Shown here piece by piece: positions 1-5,245 of a DNA stretch of 7,809 nt. The stretch is from Candidatus Woesearchaeota archaeon. GTDB lineage: Archaea > Nanobdellota > Nanobdellia > SCGC-AAA011-G17 > JACPNG01. Below the pieces are notes generated by a model, which was given only the letters and a program-made list of their open reading frames with translations, made no database searches and had not been told where the DNA came from. Numbering within the stretch: position 1 is the first letter of the stretch; the number at the start of each line of letters is the position of its first letter. The stretch is from contig JAGVXQ010000023.1 of NCBI GenBank assembly GCA_018303705.1, positions 1 through 7,809 on the forward strand, in the 5' to 3' direction. Both the position numbers and the translations under genes were made by a program.

Positions 1-132
1 TACTTATCTTTAAACAATTGCAGACTATTACATTGCACTTAAATCCATTGTTGTAAATTCGTTTATGCATCAATCAAAAACATAAATTATTTAAGTCAGT
101 GTTGTTATGCTGTTATCATAAATAGGCATGCA

Positions 133-815
133 ATGCAAAATATGGGTTTAATGGCCAGTAATGGTGTTTTAAGTGATATGATATTAGTTGGCGGTAGCGC
201 AGATGCATCAGAAAAGCCTGATAGGGTTGTCATTACTTTTTCTGCTGAGAGTAAGGAAAACACAGCAATAGAATCACAAAAAAGAACGTGGAACTTACAA
301 AGTCTATAACGTCGGCCATCATGCAAAAAGGCCTGAAAAAGGATGAAGTGAAGACTGTTTCCTATTACTCTTACTATTCAAATGAGCTGGATCAGAAGAC
401 AAGCAAAATGAAAAAATACTTTTTGACTTTGCATTGTATGTCAGTTAACCTAAGCAACTTTGACAAGATAGGAGAAATAACGGAGGCTTCAGTTTCAGGG
501 GGCGCTTCTGTGAACCACATTCATTTTTATCTCTCCCTTCAGAAACAAAGGGAATTAAAAAATAAGCTCTTTGAGGCAGCAACTAAGGATGCAAGGGAGA
601 AGGCAAACGCAATAGCTGCAGGGCTAAATCTTAAGGTAAAAAAAGTGATAAATGCATCAGAGGATTTTAGCCAAGAACAATGCTACCCTACAAACCCGAT
701 AGGCGCCATGCAAAATATGGCCAGTTCTGTAAGTAAGCAAGAAGGCAGCGTAAATTACATGCCTCAGAACACAAGTATGTCTGTGCACGTTAAGGTTGTT
801 TTTGGAGTGAAGTAA
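133..815 (+). CDS. SIMPL (DUF541) domain protein, interrupted by a -1 frameshift
   Basis: The product resembles SIMPL/DUF541 proteins, a widespread family of poorly known function. The N-terminal part reads in one frame from ATG 133 and holds the family's opening strand (GGSADASEKPDRVVITFSAE), then hits a stop at 304-306. The rest reads in the next frame to TAA 813-815, with KIGEITEASVSGGASVNHI, a helix rich in DAREKANAIAAGLNLKV, and a closing strand SVHVKVVFGVK. Moving back one base in the A6 run at 278-283 joins the halves as ESQKKNVELTKSI, giving about 227 residues of normal domain order. As written, only the fragment from GTG 288 is open. No signal peptide is visible, although SIMPL proteins usually have one. 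ATG 142, 151 and 178 are alternative starts. A TATA-like cataaatta lies at 81-89. The break could be a lost A in assembly, a true pseudogene, or slippage on the A-run. Domain identity is fairly sure; the status of the gene is not. Confidence 0.72.
278..283 (+). other. A6 homopolymer at the frameshift point
   Basis: Six A residues sit in codons CAA-AAA-AGA, exactly where the reading frame of the SIMPL protein must step back by one. A single extra A, or a -1 slip of the AAA codon at 280-282, restores a continuous and sensible protein. The surrounding bases do not form the canonical X-XXY-YYZ slippery heptamer, so an indel error or mutation is more likely than programmed frameshifting. Confidence 0.6.
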
Positions 816-902
816 TTTTCTTAAGAATCATATTGCAAGATCAAAGTCAATATAAAATAAAGTTGTTTAGGTATATAACAAGATTGCCTCGGAATTTGTA
901 AT

Positions 903-1868
903 TCACTGCTCCACGCATCCACCTATATGCGACGGGTCTTCGGTGCTTGCTTCTGTTGGTGCTGTTTCGCATTCCTTTGGTGCTTTGCTAAATGCATTGC
1001 ACAATGACTTCTGGAATGCCTGTGTCGTTCTTGCCCCACTATACTGTTTGTTGTTTATCAGTATGGTTGGAGAACCGCCAATATTCTTCTCATTGCTTGC
1101 CTTTATATTTTCCTTCAGCAAGCCCTTGCCTTCATCGCCTTCTGAGCATTTTTTTACTTTGTCAATGTTCATGTTTGCTGTTTTCATGCATTCATTCCAT
1201 GTGGTGGAGATGTCCATCCTTGCTAGATAATTCTTGTTCTGGCAGCTTATGTAGTCAATATATTTATCAGGGTAATACTTCATTGCACACACCTGCCTTA
1301 TGTCTTCGTCAACCTCTTTCTGGCCATGCAAACTGCTAAATGCATCTCCATTTTCATTCGCTATGAAATGCAGCTTGAAGTCAAAGGTTCCTTTCATGGC
1401 ATTAAGCACAGGGAAGAAAGCCTCTTCTGCCTGTACTCCATATGGGCATTCTGACATCACGAACATCTCTAAAACAGGCTTTTCCCTTTTCTCTATTTCA
1501 TCTGCCATTTGCTCAATGCCAGTTCCCTCTATTTTTTTGTTAAGTTCTACTGCGCTTGGAAACAGCAATGATCCGTCTTTTGTCATGTAAGAATCATAAG
1601 GCCTCCCATCAATTACAAGCCTTAAGGAATATAAGTCTCCGTTGTCATTTATTGATTGCACGTCAACGCTTTGTCCTGCAACAAGATTCTTAACGTAATC
1701 AACAACCTTCTTTTTTGCTTCATTGGGAGGCATGTTATTGCTTTTGCCTGAGAATCCGTTTGTTGCAACAGATATTATCAATGCTATTGCCAATATTACC
1801 GACAATGCTCCAAGTATAGATGCCCAGTTTGTTTTTGCAACAACAGGCTTGTGTTCTGTCTCTTGTTT
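903..1868 (-). CDS. membrane-anchored thioredoxin-fold (DsbA/GILT-like) protein, 5' end damaged
   Basis: This is probably a thiol-disulfide protein acting outside the membrane. The frame is open from a stop at 1917-1919; the only in-frame start codon left is TTG at 1805. That start would cut into the single membrane helix, which begins upstream at WASILGALSVILAIALIIS, so the gene must extend to at least 1868. Counting from TTG 1805: a DsbC-N-like region at about 28-92 (DGRPYDSYMTKDGSLLFPSA), then a thioredoxin fold with the active-site motif SECPYG (Cys120, no second Cys at 123). HGQKEVDEDIRQVCA at 160-174 recalls GILT proteins, and GSPTILINN at 244-252 supplies the cis-proline loop. Seven further cysteines follow Cys120. 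The true start is lost at the adapter-like sequence 1869-1883. It converges on the SIMPL gene with an 87-base gap in which I see nothing. Family is likely; the exact partner is unknown. Confidence 0.8.
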   Translation of the reverse strand, partial: KQETEHKPVVAKTNWASILGALSVILAIALIISVATNGFSGKSNNMPPNEAKKKVVDYVKNLVAGQSVDVQSINDNGDLYSLRLVIDGRPYDSYMTKDGSLLFPSAVELNKKIEGTGIEQMADEIEKREKPVLEMFVMSECPYGVQAEEAFFPVLNAMKGTFDFKLHFIANENGDAFSSLHGQKEVDEDIRQVCAMKYYPDKYIDYISCQNKNYLARMDISTTWNECMKTANMNIDKVKKCSEGDEGKGLLKENIKASNEKNIGGSPTILINNKQYSGARTTQAFQKSLCNAFSKAPKECETAPTEASTEDPSHIGGCVEQ

Positions 1869-1883
1869 AGATCGGAAGAGCGT
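1869..1883. other. Illumina adapter remnant (assembly artefact)
   Basis: AGATCGGAAGAGCGT on the + strand (ACGCTCTTCCGATCT on the - strand) is identical over 15 bases to the end of the Illumina TruSeq universal adapter. A chance exact match in a window of this size is very unlikely (of the order of 1 in 10^5 for random sequence). It falls between a plausible promoter/RBS and the coding part of the DsbA-like gene, replacing or displacing the start codon. It is best read as untrimmed adapter built into the contig. Confidence 0.85.
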
Positions 1884-1884
1884 A

Positions 1885-1930
1885 ACACCTGATTTAACAG
1901 CAATACCTACATGCAGCTACCTTATAAAAT
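1885..1930 (-). promoter_or_regulatory. likely promoter and ribosome binding site of the DsbA-like gene
   Basis: Read on the - strand, a TATA box ATTTTATAAG lies at 1930-1921, and a Shine-Dalgarno-like AGGTGT lies at 1890-1885. TATA to RBS spacing of about 30-35 bases puts the transcription start near 1900 and the start codon near 1880, which is inside the adapter match. This suggests the upstream flank is genuine and only the start itself is corrupted. Confidence 0.45.
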
Positions 1931-1979
1931 TTCCTATGCACCTATTAATATTAATCTTGAATCAGTGATACTCAAAAGG

Positions 1980-1988
1980 CTTATAAAT
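1980..1988 (+). promoter_or_regulatory. TATA box for the 161-residue protein gene
   Basis: CTTATAAAT is a good archaeal TATA box. The expected transcription start, about 25 bases downstream (2006-2012), leaves a leader of roughly 6-12 bases before ATG 2018. No Shine-Dalgarno sequence is visible, in keeping with leaderless or near-leaderless expression. Confidence 0.55.
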
Positions 1989-2017
1989 TTTTCAACTATC
2001 TTCTGGGTTTGCAAGTC

Positions 2018-2503
2018 ATGGAAAAAATGAAAACAACAACTATAAACTTTGATGCAATAACAGATGGAACAAGCCTTTTGGAGGCATTTAATTGCATATT
2101 GAACAGCAAATATCTTATCAGCATAAGATTGAATGGCGAAATCTGTTCTCTTAAAGATGTTATGGAGGATTATGAGAATCCTGAAATGGGATTTAAGAAA
2201 TCCATTCTTCCAAAGCACATAGAAGGACTTGAGGTTTTGGCATTAAGAAATGGAAACAGGCGTGCTGTTGTGCTGTCTTATGGGATGCCTTTTAACTTCA
2301 CTTACGAAATAAAGCATTGGCAATCAAGGGGATACAATACAGAGGTTGTATGCAGCCAGCCAGAGAAAGACAGAACTGCTTCACCGTTGAGCATTTTGAA
2401 GGTTGGAGATGCAAGTGGAAACCCAATTGCAGTTTATTGCCTTAACAGGATTTTTATAAGGCCAGAAAGGCTTGATGATTTCATTGGAATTGATGTTAAA
2501 TAA
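2018..2503 (+). CDS. hypothetical protein, 161 residues
   Basis: I do not recognise this family. ATG 2018 is chosen because a TATA box at 1980-1988 places the transcript start only about 10 bases before it; TTG 2009 in the same frame would add three residues and ATG 2027 would remove three. The protein looks soluble, mixed alpha/beta, with no signal peptide or membrane segment. Notable stretches are LISIRLNGEICSLKDVMEDY near 33-52, a strand-rich centre GLEVLALRNGNRRAVVLSYG, and a C-terminal part with ASPLSILKV and FIRPERLDDFIGIDVK. Cysteines are scattered rather than paired, so a metal site is not evident. It stands alone: the upstream gene is divergent and the downstream gene converges with an 11-base gap. 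Codon use matches its neighbours and the frame is long and clean, so it is very likely a real gene. Confidence 0.75.
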   Translation: MEKMKTTTINFDAITDGTSLLEAFNCILNSKYLISIRLNGEICSLKDVMEDYENPEMGFKKSILPKHIEGLEVLALRNGNRRAVVLSYGMPFNFTYEIKHWQSRGYNTEVVCSQPEKDRTASPLSILKVGDASGNPIAVYCLNRIFIRPERLDDFIGIDVK

Positions 2504-2507
2504 CCCC

Positions 2508-2520
2508 TAATTTTTTAATT
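2508..2520 (+). terminator. T-rich termination site after the 161-residue protein gene
   Basis: Eight bases after the stop codon the + strand reads TAATTTTTTAATT. Archaeal polymerase commonly terminates on such T-runs without a hairpin. The run overlaps the 3' end of the convergent YrdC-like gene, so it is short and only moderately supported. Confidence 0.4.
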
Positions 2521-3045
2521 TACTAAACTTGCAACCTTGCTTCTCAAGTCTATTACAGCATGAGGCTTGGAATTAAGTATGCCGCCATCTATTAAAAAAT
2601 CAGCTAATCTTTTTGCTTCCCTTGGCAATGCATTTGGGTCTATCAGAAATTTTCCTTTCTTTTTTAACATACAGGAAAACAATATTATCTTGTCTTTTGC
2701 AACAGCCTTTGTTATCTGGTTTTCAGGCATCCTTATGGCAGCAATATTTCCGTTTATTGCGTGTTTTGGGATTTTGTTCTTGTTTTTTGCCTTCAATACA
2801 TAAGTAAACGGCCCAGGCAGCCTCTCAACATAGCTTTTCTTGGCCTCAAAATTATCATATATCCATTTCTTGTCACTTGCTATTAATGCTGTTATGCCCT
2901 CTATTTTGGCATCTAAAATCCTCTCGACACTTTCCCTTGCCTCTGAATTGCATATTATCTCATATGCCTCATTGCCAGGGTATATAAAAATCCTGCCTTC
3001 TTTCAGCCCTTTGGTCAGTTCCTTCTGTTTCATACCATTAAACAA
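2515..3045 (-). CDS. divergent YrdC/Sua5-like domain protein
   Basis: The layout follows the YrdC/Sua5 fold, whose best-known member makes threonylcarbamoyl-AMP for the t6A tRNA modification. Numbering from ATG 3033: LKEGRIFIYPGNEAYEI at 10-26 (family: GGIVAYPTETVYGL), ARESVERILDAKIEG at 32-46 (family: VERIFEIKGRP), LPGPFTYVLK at 72-81 (family: PGPLTLVL), IAAIRMPE at 97-104 (family: VGVRLPDH), ADFLIDGG at 144-151 and AVIDLR at 159-164 (family: STVVDL). Key functional parts are missing: no KxR...KPL segment, and FSCMLKKKGKF replaces the STSAN..SG signature. It may therefore be an inactive or repurposed paralogue. TTG 3045 is taken as start because AAAGGAA (3052-3058) lies 6 bases before it; ATG 3033 is the alternative, 18 bases from that site. 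The promoter is probably TATTTTAAAG at 3095-3086. Fold assignment is by eye and moderately sure. Confidence 0.65.
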   Translation of the reverse strand: MFNGMKQKELTKGLKEGRIFIYPGNEAYEIICNSEARESVERILDAKIEGITALIASDKKWIYDNFEAKKSYVERLPGPFTYVLKAKNKNKIPKHAINGNIAAIRMPENQITKAVAKDKIILFSCMLKKKGKFLIDPNALPREAKRLADFLIDGGILNSKPHAVIDLRSKVASLVN

Positions 3046-3085
3046 CCATAATTCCTTTAAAAAATCTCTTGTTGCAATGTAACCA

Positions 3086-3095
3086 CTTTAAAATA
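3086..3095 (-). promoter_or_regulatory. TATA box of the YrdC-like gene
   Basis: TATTTTAAAG on the - strand predicts a transcript start near 3065, giving a leader of about 20 bases that carries AAAGGAA at 3058-3052. It lies back to back with the strong + strand promoter at 3105-3119, so this intergenic region fires in both directions. Confidence 0.45.
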
Positions 3096-3104
3096 GGCAC
3101 AAAA

Positions 3105-3119
3105 CGAAAGGTTTATATA
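3105..3119 (+). promoter_or_regulatory. strong archaeal BRE/TATA promoter with no annotated gene
   Basis: CGAAAGGTTTATATA combines a purine-rich BRE (CGAAAGG) with a near-perfect TATA box (TTTATATA, 3112-3119). This is the strongest promoter-like element in the window. Transcription would start at about 3136-3142 on the + strand, directly before a 17-codon ORF and a long hairpin, and opposite to the 3' end of rad50. ATAGG (3117-3121) and CCTAT (3126-3130) form a small inverted repeat just after the TATA box, a typical place for an archaeal operator. Confidence 0.6.
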
Positions 3120-3137
3120 GGAGTACCTATTCATAAT

Positions 3138-3195
3138 GATATCACCTCTTTTTCCCCAGGAAGAAGTCTCTCGCGAGGCTTTTTCCTAGGGTTTT
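3138..3195 (+). ncRNA. candidate small hairpin RNA (or leaderless 17-residue peptide gene)
   Basis: The strong promoter at 3105-3119 would produce a short + strand transcript. Bases 3154-3191 fold into a hairpin: 3154-3170 pairs with 3175-3191 (i+j=6345), giving 16 pairs including two G-U wobbles, one C-A mismatch at 3157/3188, and a UCGC loop. The 5' single-stranded part contains AUCACCUC and a U5 run. GTTTTATAATT follows the stem and could end transcription. The same stretch also encodes, from ATG 3136 to TAG 3187-3189, a 17-residue peptide MISPLFPQEEVSREAFS whose start coincides with the predicted transcription start. I cannot tell RNA from peptide here and recognise neither. It is not tRNA, SRP RNA or RNase P RNA. 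It is convergent with rad50, whose stop lies at 3200, so the hairpin may also serve the end of that operon. Confidence 0.45.
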
Positions 3196-3199
3196 ATAA

Positions 3200-5245
3200 T
3201 TATAAAGCACAGCTAACATGGTTTTCTTTGCTTATTCTTATTACACTGTCAACAAAGCTTTCTATCTTGGGCTCATGGCTCACTATTATTACTTGCTTCA
3301 TCTTCAGCTCCTCAATTATGTTCTTTATCTTCTCTATCTGCTCATCTGAAAAGCCATCAGTAGGCTCATCTAATATTATTAAATCACTGGTCTTTATGTC
3401 CACTGCAAGGTTGTTTATTGCCTGGTTCAATGCTAATCTATAAGCCAGGGCAACAGCAGTTTTTTCCCCGCCAGAAATGTTTTCATACTCGACATCATAC
3501 CCATTCTGCTCTATTACAGGGTTAAACTCTTTGCTTAATGACAATGATATGTTTTCATCACCCATTATGACATTAAACCACTTCTTGAATAGGCTGTTGA
3601 AATCACCATGTGCCTTTGACATAACACTCTTTTCCATTGAATCAACCATGCCAACGAATATGTTATCAAGCCAATTTCTTATGCCTTCGATATTTCTTGT
3701 TTTTTCCCTTATCAATGACTTTTGTCCTATGTCATTGGAAAGAATCTCCATTATCTTTTTGTTGTCTAAAAATCTGGTGTTTACTGAGCTATGCTTTATC
3801 TCAAGCTCAACCTGTATCTGCTGGTATTTCTCCAATTCTTTCTTGCATTCAGCATAGTATGTTTCGGCTCCTTCGAAAACCTTTGCCTTATTGTTAAGCT
3901 CGTTAACAGCATTTTCAGCAGAAATTATTTCATTCACAATTTTCATGCTTTTAGCATCAAGTGCTTCTTTTCTCACAATTAATTCATTCAGGTTTTTCAG
4001 CCTTAAGCCGTTTAGCTCTGCTTCATGCTTTAATTTTCTTGTCTCCTCTATTTTATTTTTTATTTCTCTAATGGCTCTGTTCTCGTTCTCTGACGATGCA
4101 GCAATTGCTTCAATCCTCTCCTGCATTTCCTTTGCCTTGCTGCCTTCTTCGGTTTTCATCCTGTGCTTGTGCTCAGGCATAACATTCTGCTTGCACAATG
4201 GGCAGAAATCCATGTTGCTTATTTTGTCAACGATGATGTTTGAGCTGGCTATGTTTGCCTTAAGCATGCTTATTTGCTCTAGAAATTCCTTCTGTTTTTT
4301 TTCATAATCATCCAGCTTGTTTTTCTCAACGTTAAGCAATGCATCAAAATCATGTTTTTCATTTGTTTTTATCTCGCCATATGAATTTATCTTTGCATTC
4401 AGGTCATCAAGCTCTTTCTTTGCCTGTGCTCTTTCATTGTTAAGGTAATTTAGCCTTGCAGAATTCATCTCCAGCTCTGCTTTTGCTTTGCTGAATTCTT
4501 TCAGCCCTTTCTCTGCATCCTCAAGCCTTTTTCTTTTCTCTGCAACAGCTGATTTTAATTCATTGATTCTTGGCAGCAAAAGCCCAAGCTCACTCTTCAG
4601 CTTTTCTTCATTCTCCTTGTACTCATCAAGCTCTTTCTTCTTTGATTCCAAGTCTAATGTGTATGCATTGTTGCTTTTCGCCTTGTCCTTAAGGTAACTG
4701 GAGAATATTGCAGCATTGTCATTTATTGTTTTGTACTTGTCTATGCCAAATATTTTCCTTATGGTGTCTATCCTTAGCTCATCTTCCTCCTGCAGTATCT
4801 TTTTCATCTCTTCCTGTGGAGTGTAAACCGTATACCTGTAAACAAGGTTTTTCGACTTCATCAGCAGTTCCATAGGATAGTTAAGCAACCCCAGTATTCT
4901 TTGCTTAAGCTCCTGTGCAGTGCACCTTTCAAGACTGCCATTTATCTGTACATAGCCCTCGTCTTGGAGTATGCTTTTGCTCTTTACAAGGCTTCTCATT
5001 ACAACTACATTGTTTCCGCCTACTTCAAAATGCATCTCCACATGTCCAGAATTGGCTCCGTTTCTTAGCAAGGTGCTTCCATTTAGTGATTTTGTTATGC
5101 CAAAAAGTGCGAATTCCATTGCAAGCAATATAGAGCTTTTACCGCTGCCAACGTCTCCAGCAAGAAGCGTAGTGCCTTCTTTGAATTGGACTTCGCTGTC
5201 TACATAGCTTCTTATGTTGTGCAGCTTTATTTTTTTTATTATCAT
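3200..5245 (-). CDS. rad50: DNA double-strand break repair ATPase Rad50
   Basis: Rad50 is the ABC-type ATPase of the Mre11-Rad50 complex, which tethers and processes DNA ends. All landmarks are present in 681 residues: Walker A GDVGSGKSS at 30-38, Q-loop Gln144 (TPQEE), a long coiled coil from about 190, zinc hook CPLC with Cys348 and Cys351, the returning coiled coil to about 500, the ABC signature ISGGEK at 590-595, Walker B LIILDEPTDG with Asp626 and Glu627, D-loop, and H-loop His657 (VSHEP). The protein is shorter than well-studied archaeal Rad50 (about 880 residues in Pyrococcus furiosus), so the coiled-coil arms are short. ATG 5245 overlaps the mre11 stop as ATGA, which implies translational coupling; GAGAGGA lies about 14 bases before the start, inside mre11. 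The 3' end is followed by a hairpin region (3154-3191). Confidence 0.96.
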   Translation of the reverse strand: MIIKKIKLHNIRSYVDSEVQFKEGTTLLAGDVGSGKSSILLAMEFALFGITKSLNGSTLLRNGANSGHVEMHFEVGGNNVVVMRSLVKSKSILQDEGYVQINGSLERCTAQELKQRILGLLNYPMELLMKSKNLVYRYTVYTPQEEMKKILQEEDELRIDTIRKIFGIDKYKTINDNAAIFSSYLKDKAKSNNAYTLDLESKKKELDEYKENEEKLKSELGLLLPRINELKSAVAEKRKRLEDAEKGLKEFSKAKAELEMNSARLNYLNNERAQAKKELDDLNAKINSYGEIKTNEKHDFDALLNVEKNKLDDYEKKQKEFLEQISMLKANIASSNIIVDKISNMDFCPLCKQNVMPEHKHRMKTEEGSKAKEMQERIEAIAASSENENRAIREIKNKIEETRKLKHEAELNGLRLKNLNELIVRKEALDAKSMKIVNEIISAENAVNELNNKAKVFEGAETYYAECKKELEKYQQIQVELEIKHSSVNTRFLDNKKIMEILSNDIGQKSLIREKTRNIEGIRNWLDNIFVGMVDSMEKSVMSKAHGDFNSLFKKWFNVIMGDENISLSLSKEFNPVIEQNGYDVEYENISGGEKTAVALAYRLALNQAINNLAVDIKTSDLIILDEPTDGFSDEQIEKIKNIIEELKMKQVIIVSHEPKIESFVDSVIRISKENHVSCAL

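Noticed and set aside
1..132. Possible gene or RNA before the SIMPL gene
   Set aside because: The open frame from 43 has no start codon before 133 and its translation has no family resemblance; no tRNA-like or hairpin structure was found.
277..285. Programmed -1 ribosomal frameshift site in the SIMPL gene
   Set aside because: CAA-AAA-AGA is not a canonical X-XXY-YYZ heptamer and no strong downstream stem was seen; homopolymer error or mutation is simpler.
943..1590. Three + strand ORFs opposite the DsbA-like gene
   Set aside because: Overlapping, low-complexity antisense frames without promoter or RBS; the - strand product has clear family motifs.
3057..3134. A 25-codon ORF on the - strand with a fine Shine-Dalgarno sequence (GAGGTGAT) before its ATG at 3134
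   Set aside because: It runs across both back-to-back TATA boxes of this intergenic region and its peptide shows no recognisable pattern. The + strand promoter explains the region better, though this cannot be fully excluded.
3477..5207. Several + strand ORFs of 60-140 codons opposite rad50
   Set aside because: They are antisense shadows of the coiled-coil coding sequence, with Ser/Phe/Leu-rich composition and no start signals.
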